DNA of 12,374 nt from NCBI GenBank assembly GCA_021780015.1, contig JAJXZN010000230.1:1-12374 (forward strand), written 5' to 3'. Made by a program: the position numbers and the translations under genes. Positions 6,718 through 12,374 of the stretch are shown in pieces (within the stretch, counting starts at the first letter, position 1; every line of letters starts with the position of its first letter). This DNA is from Pseudomonadota bacterium. Lineage in GTDB: Bacteria > Pseudomonadota > Alphaproteobacteria > Rhizobiales > Beijerinckiaceae. Under the pieces are notes generated by a model. The model was not told the origin of the DNA, did no database searches, and saw only the letters and a list, made by a program, of their open reading frames with translations.

Positions 6718-7947
6718 TCAGGTCGCGGCGGTCGCCGGCTCGGCCGCAACCACCGGCTGGGCCTGCCGCCGGGCGAGAAGGTTGATGACGCCGCGAATAT
6801 CTTCTTCGCGATGCGTGGCCGAAAGGAAGAAGCGCAGCCGCGGCTGGTTCTTCGGCACGCCGATCTGGAAGATCGGCGGCACATAATAGCCGTTCGCCAT
6901 CAGATGTCGCGAAGCCGCGACCGTTTCGAGCCCGTCGGCGAAGAGGATCGGCACGACGCCGCGGCCGATCGCCGGCCCGGTGTCGAGGCCGGCTTCATGC
7001 GCCAATTCGAGGAAGAGCTCGGCATTGGCACGCAGCCGCTCGATGCGCCAGGTGTCCTTCTGAACGATGTCGAGTGCCGTCGAGGCCGCCGCGGTAATGA
7101 CCGGCGACAGGCCGACGCTGAACACGAAGCCGGGCAGGGTATAGCGCAGCCAGTCGATCACCGGCTTCTTGCCGCCGAGGAAGCCGCCGCAGGAGGCAAA
7201 GGTCTTGGACAGCGTGCCGACAATGAGATCGATCTGCGCCGGATCGACGCCAGTATGTTCGCAAAGGCCGCGGCCGTCCTGGCCGAGAACCCCGATCGAA
7301 TGCGCCTCATCGACCAGCAACCAGCAATTGTAGCGGTCCTTGATCTCGATCAGACGCGGCAGATCGACGATGTCGCCATCCATGCTGTAGAGCGATTCGA
7401 CCGCGATCAGCACATGACGGTAGGAACTGCGTTTCTGTTCGAGCAGGGCTTCCAGATCGTCGAGATCGTTGTGCTGGAAGAAATGGCTCGTCGCGCTCGC
7501 CGCCTTGGCACCGCTGATGATGCTGTTGTGCGACAATTCATCGAGGAAAATCGCGTCGCGCGTGTTCATCATGTGCGAAATCGTCGTCACATTGGTCAGG
7601 TAACCCGAGACCAAGGTGAGCACTGATTCGACGCCGAGGAACGAGGCCAGCTTTTCTTCGAACACATGATGCGTCGAGCGTTCGCCGCCGACGAGGCGCG
7701 AGGCGAGCGCGCCGACGCCGAGACTTTCGAGCGCTCCGACCGATGCGGCCTTGATGGCCGGATGGCCGGCAACACCGAGGTAATCGTAATTGGCGAAGCT
7801 GACGAAATTCCGCCCGTGCGCCTGCGCCTCGTGACGCGCGCTGTCGGTTGGGACAAAAAACGGGTTATATTCCTCGAGATAGGCTTTGCCGGCGAGGCGG
7901 AAGCGTTTTGTCGCATAGTCTGCGAGACTGTTTATGCGATTTGCCAA
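6718..7947 (-). CDS. Alpha-oxoamine synthase, probable serine palmitoyltransferase
   Basis: PLP enzyme of 409 residues in the family of serine palmitoyltransferase (SPT), BioF, Kbl and HemA. Such enzymes condense an acyl thioester with an amino acid and release CO2; SPT makes 3-ketosphinganine, the first sphingoid base. Visible PLP residues: His140 (SHNS, ring stacking), Asp213 and His216 in DEAHS, and the Schiff-base Lys248 in GTLSKTF; ESLYSMDGD is at 184-192. Context decides the substrate: no biotin or threonine-degradation genes are near, while bCerS-like, ceramide-desaturase-like and elongation genes are. The rhizobial capsule-lipid enzyme RkpG belongs to the same family and is a fair alternative. 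The start must be TTG (7945-7947): an in-frame TGA lies 33 bases upstream (complement of 7981-7983) and there is no ATG or GTG between. The Ala/Pro-rich C-terminal tail is probably disordered. Confidence 0.78.
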   Translation of the reverse strand: MANRINSLADYATKRFRLAGKAYLEEYNPFFVPTDSARHEAQAHGRNFVSFANYDYLGVAGHPAIKAASVGALESLGVGALASRLVGGERSTHHVFEEKLASFLGVESVLTLVSGYLTNVTTISHMMNTRDAIFLDELSHNSIISGAKAASATSHFFQHNDLDDLEALLEQKRSSYRHVLIAVESLYSMDGDIVDLPRLIEIKDRYNCWLLVDEAHSIGVLGQDGRGLCEHTGVDPAQIDLIVGTLSKTFASCGGFLGGKKPVIDWLRYTLPGFVFSVGLSPVITAAASTALDIVQKDTWRIERLRANAELFLELAHEAGLDTGPAIGRGVVPILFADGLETVAASRHLMANGYYVPPIFQIGVPKNQPRLRFFLSATHREEDIRGVINLLARRQAQPVVAAEPATAAT

Positions 7948-8196
7948 GTCAAATTGTCCGTTGTTTCGAGCCCCGCCTGCTCAGAATCGGCGCGGCGGGC
8001 TGTCCCCACGATTATTGGAGCCATAACATCCTTGGCTGCGGCCGGCAAAGCAACGCCGAAATCGGCCGTGGAAAGCGCCAGGCTATAGTGCTCGCAATTA
8101 GCTTAATGTCTTTAGAAGCACAAGCTTAGGATGATAAGTCAAATCCAGTTACAAAGCGTAACAGCGGCAAGCGCAAAGCAGAAAAGGAAGTCGTGC
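7948..8196. promoter_or_regulatory. Divergent intergenic region between SPT and enoyl-CoA hydratase genes
   Basis: These 249 bases must hold promoters for both directions. A TATAGT at 8084-8089 could be a -10 box for the rightward gene, but no convincing -35 box lies 16-18 bases before it. Base composition falls noticeably toward 8090-8190. No operator, riboswitch or RNA gene was recognised. Confidence 0.35.
8185..8190 (+). promoter_or_regulatory. Ribosome binding site deciding the hydratase start
   Basis: AGGAAG, with its AGGA core 8 bases before GTG 8197, supports that start over the in-frame ATG at 8131, which would add 22 residues that do not look like family sequence. Confidence 0.65.
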
Positions 8197-8970
8197 GTGG
8201 CGAGCGAACCGATCATCGTCGAAACCCACGGGAAGGTCGGCCTGATCCGGCTCAACCGGCCGCAGGCGCTCAATGCCATCAATGCCGAATTAATGGCCGC
8301 CCTCAACCGCGCGCTCGATGCCTTCGAAGCCGATCCGGCAATCAGCGCCATCGTGCTCACCGGCTCCGCCAAGGCCTTCGCCGCCGGCGCCGACATCAAA
8401 GAAATGCAGCACAAGACCTATGCCGAAGCCCTGATCCCCGACTTCATCGCCGATTGGCAAAGGCTCTCGCGCGTGCGCAAGCCGACAATCGCCGCGGTGG
8501 CGGGCTTTGCGCTCGGCGGCGGCTGCGAGATCGCCTTGATGTGCGATTTCATCATCGCCGCCGACACGGCCAAATTCGGCCAGCCGGAGATCAAGCTTGG
8601 GATCATGCCGGGCGGCGGCGGCTCGCAACGGCTGACGCGGGCGATCGGCAAGGCCAAGGCGATGGAGCTTTGCCTCACCGGCCGCATGATCGATGCGGCA
8701 GAAGCCGAGCGGGCCGGTCTCGTCGCCCGGATCGTGGCGGCCGACCAATTGGAAACCGAAGCGCTGAAGACCGCCGCGGCGATCGCCGAAATGTCGCTTC
8801 CTGCGCTGCTGCTCACCAAGGAGGCGATCAACCGCGCCGCCGAGACGAGCCTGGCCGAAGGGCTGCTTTTCGAGCGGCGGGCGTTTCAGTCGCTGTTTGC
8901 GACGCACGACCAGAAAGAAGGCATGGCCGCATTCGTCGAAAAACGCCCGGCGAAATTCGAGAATCGTTGA
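8197..8970 (+). CDS. Enoyl-CoA hydratase (crotonase family)
   Basis: Crotonase-fold enzyme that hydrates trans-2-enoyl-CoA to (S)-3-hydroxyacyl-CoA in beta-oxidation (cytosol). From GTG 8197 it has 257 residues, the usual size for stand-alone hydratases. The oxyanion-hole regions are [10 protein letters not shown] (about 61-70) and FALGGGCE (104-111). Glu111 and Glu131 are 20 residues apart, as are the catalytic pair Glu144/Glu164 of rat mitochondrial enoyl-CoA hydratase, so activity is likely. [21 protein letters not shown] and PGGGGSQRL are typical of true hydratases. It is transcribed divergently from SPT and precedes rpsT, with no beta-oxidation partner nearby. It may be a housekeeping gene beside the lipid locus; a link to sphingolipid turnover would be speculation. 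Confidence 0.92.
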   Translation: MASEPIIVETHGKVGLIRLNRPQALNAINAELMAALNRALDAFEADPAISAIVLTGSAKAFAAGADIKEMQHKTYAEALIPDFIADWQRLSRVRKPTIAAVAGFALGGGCEIALMCDFIIAADTAKFGQPEIKLGIMPGGGGSQRLTRAIGKAKAMELCLTGRMIDAAEAERAGLVARIVAADQLETEALKTAAAIAEMSLPALLLTKEAINRAAETSLAEGLLFERRAFQSLFATHDQKEGMAAFVEKRPAKFENR

Positions 8971-9006
8971 TTTCGCTTTCTTTTCCGCGGGTCTTCGGTG
9001 GCTTAT

Positions 9007-9027
9007 TCCGACAAAATTCTTGTCGGA
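9007..9027. repeat. Perfect inverted repeat just upstream of the rpsT promoter
   Basis: TCCGACAA (9007-9014) and TTGTCGGA (9020-9027) are perfect 8-bp arms around a 5-base AATTC loop. The repeat ends 5 bases before the rpsT -35 box and begins 36 bases after the hydratase stop codon. It could be the hydratase terminator (though no T-run follows) or a protein-binding site for rpsT. Confidence 0.5.
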
Positions 9028-9032
9028 TTGCG

Positions 9033-9061
9033 TTGACGGGCTTTGGAGCGCCAACTATAAG
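9033..9061 (+). promoter_or_regulatory. Sigma-70 promoter of rpsT
   Basis: TTGACG (9033-9038) and TATAAG (9056-9061) are separated by exactly 17 bases, five of six matches to each consensus box. Transcription should start near 9068, leaving a leader of about 70 bases before the S20 start codon. This is the clearest promoter in the window. Confidence 0.75.
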
Positions 9062-9137
9062 CTGCCGCTTCGAGTTTGCGCGTCCGGCGACGCCGACCTT
9101 TAGGTTGCCTTCGGCCGGACCTTTCCAGGACATTTCG

Positions 9138-9407
9138 ATGGCGAATACACCGTCGGCCAAGAAGGCCGCCCGTAAAATCGAGCACCGCACCACGGTCAAC
9201 CGTTCGCGCCGCTCGCGCATGCGGACGTTCGTCCGCAAGGTCGAGGAGGCGATTGCCGCCGGCAATCACGCCGCCGCCGCCGAGGCGCTGAAGGCGGCCG
9301 AGCCGGTGATCGTCCGCGCCGCGCAGAACGGGATCATCCACCGCAATACCGCCGCTCGGAAGGTCTCCCGCCTCACCCATAGCGTGCGGGCGCTGGCACA
9401 GGCCTAA
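9138..9407 (+). CDS. rpsT: 30S ribosomal protein S20
   Basis: Small basic protein of 89 residues that binds 16S rRNA in the body of the 30S subunit. The start [13 protein letters not shown], the Arg-rich [13 protein letters not shown] segment (about 22-34), the alanine-rich helix, and the ending [15 protein letters not shown] followed by VRAL are typical of bacterial S20, and the length matches the family. ATG 9138 has AGGA (9127-9130) 7 bases upstream, and a strong promoter precedes the gene. It is read alone: the hydratase upstream has its own unit and serC downstream converges on it. S20 is autoregulated at translation in E. coli; the leader of about 70 bases could allow this, but I see no specific structure. 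Confidence 0.97.
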   Translation: MANTPSAKKAARKIEHRTTVNRSRRSRMRTFVRKVEEAIAAGNHAAAAEALKAAEPVIVRAAQNGIIHRNTAARKVSRLTHSVRALAQA

Positions 9408-9411
9408 TCCC

Positions 9412-9436
9412 GAAAAAGCATCCGTTGAGAGGATGC
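9412..9436 (-). terminator. Rho-independent terminator of serC
   Basis: Read on the minus strand, GCATCC (9436-9431) and GGATGC (9423-9418) form a perfect 6-bp stem with a 7-base loop, followed at once by TTTTT (complement of 9413-9417). This is a textbook terminator 15 bases after the serC stop codon. It lies 5 bases past the rpsT stop and may also serve rpsT, though no T-run follows on that strand. Confidence 0.75.
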
Positions 9437-9457
9437 GGTGAAGCCGGGCTTCACCGC
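9435..9457. repeat. 10-bp inverted repeat spanning the serC stop codon
   Basis: GCGGTGAAGC (9435-9444) and GCTTCACCGC (9448-9457) are perfect 10-bp arms with a 3-base loop. The serC stop codon (complement of 9451-9453) lies inside one arm. It overlaps the terminator hairpin by 2 bases, so the two stems compete at the base. It may stabilise the serC 3' end or stop rpsT transcription from the other side. Confidence 0.6.
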
Positions 9458-10605
9458 GCCAGCCCGTAGGCATAGTCGAGCCAGGCGGTGAGCTTCGTCA
9501 GGTCGCGCGCCTCGACGGTCGGGCCGCACCAGATCCGCAAGCCGGGCGGCGACAGGCGGTAGGCGCCGATATCATAGGCGACCTCGGCTTCTTCGAGGAT
9601 AGCGAGCAATTCGTCGACCACGGCTTTTTGCTCCGCCGCCGGCAGGCTCGCGACCTCTGGCTCGGTCAGCGTCAGGCAAAGGCTGGTGTTGGACCGGATG
9701 GCCGGGTCCTTGACCAGAAACCCAATCCAATCCGAAGTCTCGACCCAGGCGCCGATCGTACGCGCATTGGCATTGGCGCGGGCGATCAAGGCATCGAGGC
9801 CGCCGAGCGATTGCGCCCAGGCGAGCGCGTCGAGATAATCCTCGACGCAAAGCATCGACGGCGTGTTGATCGTCCAGCCCTTGAACAAAGCTTCGTCGAG
9901 CTTGCCGTTCTCCGTCAGGCGGAAAATTTTCGGCAGCGGCCAGGGCGGCCGATAGCTCTCAAGCCGTTCGACGGCGCGCGGCCCGAGCACCAGCATCCCA
10001 TGCCCCGCTTCGCCGCCGAGGCATTTCTGCCAGGAGAACGTGACGGCATCGAGCTTCGCCCAATCGAGCTTTTGCGCGAAGACGGCCGAGGTCGCATCGC
10101 AGATCGTCAATCCTTGGCGGTCGGCGGCGATCCAGTCGGCATCCGGCACCCGCGCGCCGGTGCTGGTGCCGTTCCAAGTGAAGACGATGTCACGGTCGGG
10201 GCGCGTCGCCGCCAGATCGGCGATCGCGCCCGGCGGCGCCCGCAGGATGCGCAGGTCGCCAAGTTTCAGCGCGTCTGCATCCTGCGCCCAGGTTTCGCCG
10301 AAGGCATCCCAGGCAAGGATATCGACGCCGCGCGGTCCGAGCAGCGACCAGAGCGCCATTTCGACGGCGCCGGTATCGGAGGCCGGCACGATCGCGATGC
10401 GATGGCTGGCCGGCACGCCGAGGACATCGCGGGTCGTTTCGATGGCCTGTTCAAGCTTCGCTTGGCCGGCGGGGCTGCGGTGCGAGCGGCCGAGCAGCGC
10501 CGTCCTGAAAATTTCCGGCGTCCAGCCCGGCCGTTTGGGGCACGGACCGGACGAGAAAAATGGACGGCCGGGCTTGGTGCCCGGCTGCGACGGCGCAATG
10601 GTCAT
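9451..10605 (-). CDS. serC: Phosphoserine aminotransferase, alphaproteobacterial type
   Basis: PLP aminotransferase that converts 3-phosphohydroxypyruvate and glutamate to O-phosphoserine in serine synthesis (cytosol). It has 384 residues and belongs to the divergent SerC branch found in Alphaproteobacteria and some archaea rather than the E. coli type. Visible features: FSSGPCPKRPGW near the start (17-28), GRSHRS (39-44), TWNGTSTG (143-150), Asp170 in ICDATSA, and the PLP lysine Lys194 in SWQKCLGG. In many relatives serA follows serC; here rpsT converges instead, so serA is elsewhere. Its product feeds serine, the substrate of the SPT encoded 1.5 kb away, though the closeness may be chance. 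The outer-membrane gene lies 55 bases upstream on the same strand. No strong Shine-Dalgarno sequence precedes the start. Confidence 0.92.
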   Translation of the reverse strand: MTIAPSQPGTKPGRPFFSSGPCPKRPGWTPEIFRTALLGRSHRSPAGQAKLEQAIETTRDVLGVPASHRIAIVPASDTGAVEMALWSLLGPRGVDILAWDAFGETWAQDADALKLGDLRILRAPPGAIADLAATRPDRDIVFTWNGTSTGARVPDADWIAADRQGLTICDATSAVFAQKLDWAKLDAVTFSWQKCLGGEAGHGMLVLGPRAVERLESYRPPWPLPKIFRLTENGKLDEALFKGWTINTPSMLCVEDYLDALAWAQSLGGLDALIARANANARTIGAWVETSDWIGFLVKDPAIRSNTSLCLTLTEPEVASLPAAEQKAVVDELLAILEEAEVAYDIGAYRLSPPGLRIWCGPTVEARDLTKLTAWLDYAYGLAR

Positions 10606-10619
10606 GGTTCTGTTGTGCG

Positions 10620-10645
10620 GCCAGTCGCGGCAAAGCGCAACTGGC
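10620..10645 (-). repeat. Imperfect hairpin and 8-base direct repeat between omp and serC
   Basis: GCCAGT (10620-10625) pairs with ACTGGC (10640-10645), with a possible inner CGC/GCG stem. GTGCGGCC occurs twice, at 10615-10622 and 10648-10655. No T-run follows, so this is at most an attenuator or processing hairpin between the two minus-strand genes. Confidence 0.3.
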
Positions 10646-10660
10646 TCGTGCGGCCGGTGC

Positions 10661-11599
10661 TTAATCGATCAGATAGCGCAGGCCGAGGCGGACTTCCTGC
10701 GACGTGAGGCCCTTATCGAAGAGCGCGCCGGACAGCGACTTGAACGACATCGTGCCGAAATTGACGTAGCGGTACCCGAGGTCGAGCTTCAGATTGCGCG
10801 AGATGTCATAGGAAAAGCCAGCCATCAGCGCGAAGGCGAAGTTCCATTTCTGCGTGTTGACAGAGTAATTGGGGTGTTGCCCGCCGGACGTGTAATTCGG
10901 CTGCGGATTCAGGGGCTGCCCCTGGTTGTTATAATAAACGAGCGGCACCGGCGACGGGTTGGGGAAGGTCAGCGTCGCGCTATAAGGAACGCCGCCCTGG
11001 GTGTTATCGATAACGTTGAGGCTTTGCTGTGCGTTGATATAGCCAGCGCCAACGCCGGCACCGATATAGGGGGTGATGCCCCAATAATTGCCAAGATCAA
11101 CATAGCCGCTGGCGAGAAAGAGGTTTTTCTGCACCGTCGTTTTTTGATTGTAGCTACAGGAATCATATTCCGGAATGATCCCGATCGGCGGCTGCTGCGC
11201 GACATTGTTGACGTAATTGAAATACGGGTCGAGCGCCGTGACGCAGTTCCCGGGCGTTGAGCTGGTTAGCGGTTGATCGCCGTAATAGGTATAAGTCAGG
11301 TCGGCGCGGAACCATTGATTGAACTGGTACCCGCCGCCGAGTTCTGCCGACCAATTCAGTTTTTGGTTGAACGGCACATTGAACGGGTCCGAGAGGATGT
11401 CCGGCGTGTTGTCCACCGAGCCGCCGACGTCACCGCGAATGTACCAGCCGGTGCCGAATTCGACCGGTTCGGTCGGTTCCGAATCGGCTTGCTGGCCACC
11501 GAAGAACGAGGCGAGATCGGCGGCTTCGGCGGGGGGCGTTGCGCAGACCGCTAAGGCAGCCGTCAACGCGAGGCTGCACACAATCGTCCGACTCGACAT
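10661..11599 (-). CDS. Secreted beta-barrel outer membrane protein (Omp25/RopB-like superfamily)
   Basis: Outer membrane protein of 312 residues. A Sec signal peptide covers residues 1-26, with a likely cut after PAEA. The mature part shows alternating aromatic/polar strands typical of an 8-stranded barrel: GWYIRGDVGGS (51-61), AELGGGYQFNQWFRADLTYTYY, ITPYIGAGVGAGY, and LKLDLGYRYVNFG followed by VRLGLRYL at the end. GWYIRGDVG-type openings are common in Hyphomicrobiales Omp25/Omp31 relatives. Cys119 and Cys148 in a long outer loop may form a disulfide in the periplasm. A second long loop rich in Asn, Pro, Gln and Tyr lies near 200-240. The last residue is Asp rather than the usual aromatic. 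The start is supported by AGGAAG 7 bases upstream, which sits in a hairpin. Ligand and exact role unknown. Confidence 0.85.
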   Translation of the reverse strand: MSSRTIVCSLALTAALAVCATPPAEAADLASFFGGQQADSEPTEPVEFGTGWYIRGDVGGSVDNTPDILSDPFNVPFNQKLNWSAELGGGYQFNQWFRADLTYTYYGDQPLTSSTPGNCVTALDPYFNYVNNVAQQPPIGIIPEYDSCSYNQKTTVQKNLFLASGYVDLGNYWGITPYIGAGVGAGYINAQQSLNVIDNTQGGVPYSATLTFPNPSPVPLVYYNNQGQPLNPQPNYTSGGQHPNYSVNTQKWNFAFALMAGFSYDISRNLKLDLGYRYVNFGTMSFKSLSGALFDKGLTSQEVRLGLRYLID

Positions 11600-11606
11600 C
11601 GCCTTC

Positions 11607-11635
11607 CTTCCTTTCGGCTTTCGATCGAAAGGAAG
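11607..11635 (-). promoter_or_regulatory. Leader hairpin covering the ribosome binding site of the outer membrane gene
   Basis: On the minus strand CTTCCTTTCG (11635-11626) pairs perfectly with CGAAAGGAAG (11616-11607) over 10 bp with a 9-base loop. The best-spaced Shine-Dalgarno sequence, AGGAAG at 11612-11607 (7 bases before the ATG at 11599), is wholly inside the second arm. A nested 14-bp DNA palindrome, CTTTCGATCGAAAG, lies at 11618-11631, so a DNA-binding site is the alternative reading. Confidence 0.5.
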
Positions 11636-11728
11636 TGTGAAGGATATTTCTTAAGTCCGGCTTAACCATAAGACGTAACGGTCTGAAAACCATAAATAAA
11701 ATAACCTTTTTGTTTGTGAGTTTTGTTG

Positions 11729-11757
11729 AGCCACGTTGGCTGTGGCTTTCGTGTTTT
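11729..11757 (+). terminator. Terminator-like hairpin with T-run in the junction region
   Basis: AGCCAC (11729-11734) pairs with GTGGCT (11742-11747) around a 7-base loop, followed by TTTCGTGTTTTTT. It looks like a plus-strand terminator, yet no plus-strand gene ends upstream of it in this window. Confidence 0.35.
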
Positions 11758-11796
11758 TTGTGAAATTCTGATAATTACAACAATGACGGCATAAGC

Positions 11797-11806
11797 AATT
11801 TATTAA
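11797..11806 (+). promoter_or_regulatory. Possible archaeal TATA box for the Lrp/AsnC gene
   Basis: An A/T-only stretch (AATTTATTAA-like, after ATAAGC) lies about 50-60 bases before the start codon, which would place transcription start 20-25 bases later. The surrounding DNA is AT-rich, so chance matches are easy. Confidence 0.2.
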
Positions 11807-11844
11807 CTAAAAGATGTAAAATTTACAATAATTGATTGTTTTTT

Positions 11845-11850
11845 AGGTGA
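11845..11850 (+). promoter_or_regulatory. Ribosome binding site of the Lrp/AsnC gene
   Basis: AGGTGA, complementary to the 16S rRNA tail, lies 5 bases before TTG 11856. It overlaps the alternative in-frame GTG at 11847, which favours the TTG start. Confidence 0.5.
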
Positions 11851-11855
11851 TTTTT

Positions 11856-12317
11856 TTGAATAACGAGGATTATTTAATAGTTTTTGAACTTCAAAGAGAT
11901 TCCAAACAAAGTTTAAAAGAACTATCAAAAAGAACGGGCATTTCTACAAGTACCATTCACTCTAAAATAAAAAAATTAGAGTCCTCTGGAGTAATCAAAA
12001 AATATACTGTAATACTTGATTCTGCATTAATTGGAAAACCCACTACTGCATTTATTCTTGTTACGTTAAGAAACACAGCATCAAGTGGAAATAAAATTGA
12101 TTTTAGGCAAATAGCAAAGAAGATTGCCGAAAACCCCTTTGTAATAGAAGTTTTCACTATTTCTGGTGAGTTTGATGTATTGATAAAAGTAAAAGGCGCA
12201 GACCTCAAAGAAATTGGAAATTATATTTTAGACAGTCTAAGAAAAATGGAAGGAGTGGACAAAACCATCACTTTCGATGCTATGGAAATAGTTAAAGAAG
12301 ATGGAATGCTAATGTGA
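11856..12317 (+). CDS. Lrp/AsnC-family transcriptional regulator, archaeal-looking
   Basis: DNA-binding regulator of about 153 residues. An N-terminal winged helix-turn-helix (about 4-50) includes SLKELSKRTGIS, TSTIHSKIKKLE and SGVIKKYTVIL. A linker leads to the C-terminal RAM/AsnC_trans_reg domain (about 65-150), with ISGEFDVLIKVKGADLKEIG and EGVDKTITFDAMEIVKED. Lrp-type proteins form octamers and sense amino acids or other small molecules. Lys/Ile-rich composition and heavy use of AGA, ATA and TTA codons set it apart from every other gene here. The wording (KKYTVILD, TTAFILV, GEFDVLIKVKGAD) reminds me of Thaumarchaeota (Nitrososphaeria) or other AT-rich archaea; this is from memory. TTG 11856 was preferred; GTG 11847 would add three residues. 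No neighbouring target gene is visible. Confidence 0.85.
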   Translation: MNNEDYLIVFELQRDSKQSLKELSKRTGISTSTIHSKIKKLESSGVIKKYTVILDSALIGKPTTAFILVTLRNTASSGNKIDFRQIAKKIAENPFVIEVFTISGEFDVLIKVKGADLKEIGNYILDSLRKMEGVDKTITFDAMEIVKEDGMLM

Positions 12318-12335
12318 TTTAGTCATTCTACCCTG

Positions 12336-12359
12336 ATTTTTAATCACATAATTAAAAAT
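12336..12359. repeat. AT-rich inverted repeat after the Lrp/AsnC gene
   Basis: ATTTTTAAT (12336-12344) and ATTAAAAAT (12351-12359) are perfect 9-bp arms with a 6-base spacer, 18 bases after the stop codon. It may be a weak transcription end or a regulator-binding site; such repeats arise easily in AT-rich DNA. Confidence 0.35.
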
Positions 12360-12374
12360 GTAATCAACCAAATA

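Larger units (their letters stand above)
11636..11846. other. Composition break between GC-rich bacterial and AT-rich segment
   Basis: Sequence turns from GC-rich to AT-rich here without a coding gene. A mixed stretch runs to about 11,690 and may be the promoter region of the minus-strand outer membrane gene; after that the DNA is strongly AT-rich to the window end. I see no transposase, integrase, tRNA or target-site duplication. The exact join cannot be placed. Confidence 0.65.

Noticed and set aside
6622..7626. A 334-codon plus-strand frame opposite the SPT gene
   Set aside because: The minus-strand frame has the complete PLP-enzyme motifs; the opposite product is low-complexity and charged.
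6718..7947. BioF or Kbl identity for the oxoamine synthase
   Set aside because: It cannot be excluded from motifs alone, but no biotin or threonine dehydrogenase gene is near, and the sphingolipid-type neighbours favour SPT.
7948..8130. Riboswitch or small RNA in the SPT/hydratase divergent region
   Set aside because: No conserved core or strong multi-stem structure was seen; only a possible -10 box.
8131..8196. Longer hydratase starting at ATG 8131
   Set aside because: The extra residues do not resemble the crotonase N-terminus, and a good ribosome binding site supports GTG 8197.
9628..11260. Long plus-strand frames opposite serC and the outer membrane gene
   Set aside because: Both minus-strand genes have convincing motifs, signal peptide or PLP lysine; the plus frames have none and overlap each other.
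1..12374. tRNA, rRNA, CRISPR array, insertion sequence or phage attachment site
   Set aside because: None was recognised on either strand; only the short inverted repeats listed above were found.

Overview
The window is two kinds of DNA joined end to end. Positions 1 to about 11,640 are GC-rich (one 60-base line inside the hydratase gene counts 39 G+C) and read as an alphaproteobacterium, probably Hyphomicrobiales: an alphaproteobacterial-type SerC, a 'GWYIRGDVG' beta-barrel outer membrane protein and a bacterial sphingolipid gene set all point that way. Positions from about 11,690 to the end are AT-rich (one 60-base line in the last gene counts 18 G+C) and carry one Lrp/AsnC regulator that looks archaeal. 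No integrase, transposase or tRNA marks the join, so a chimeric assembly is at least as likely as gene transfer.

Region 1 (2-2781, plus strand) is a tight operon-like run: a beta-ketoacyl-ACP synthase cut by the window edge, two single hot-dog proteins that look like the halves of a HadAB-type dehydratase (GTGA overlap), and a short-chain dehydrogenase/reductase, closed by a hairpin with a T-run. This is most of a dedicated fatty-acid elongation set. ACP and enoyl reductase are not in view.

Region 2 (2911-5410, plus strand) has a membrane GT2 glycosyltransferase of the CslA/CslC type, then a membrane desaturase that closely resembles the eukaryotic dihydroceramide delta-4 desaturase (DEGS/DES1) family.

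Region 3 (5441-7947, minus strand) has an alpha-oxoamine synthase that is most likely serine palmitoyltransferase, followed by a GNAT-fold acyltransferase of the family that includes bacterial ceramide synthase (bCerS). Read together, regions 1-3 suggest a (glyco)ceramide pathway: the elongation genes supply an acyl-ACP, SPT condenses it with serine, the SDR or an enzyme outside the window reduces the ketone, the bCerS-like enzyme N-acylates, the desaturase adds a delta-4 double bond (or C4 hydroxyl), and the GT2 enzyme adds sugar. This is inference from families and neighbourhood.

Region 4 (8197-11599) is more ordinary: an enoyl-CoA hydratase, rpsT with a near-consensus sigma-70 promoter, serC with its own terminator, and a secreted beta-barrel protein whose Shine-Dalgarno sequence lies inside a predicted 10-bp hairpin.

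Region 5 (about 11,690-12,374) is the AT-rich, archaeal-looking segment with the Lrp/AsnC gene, its candidate promoter and an AT-rich inverted repeat after it.
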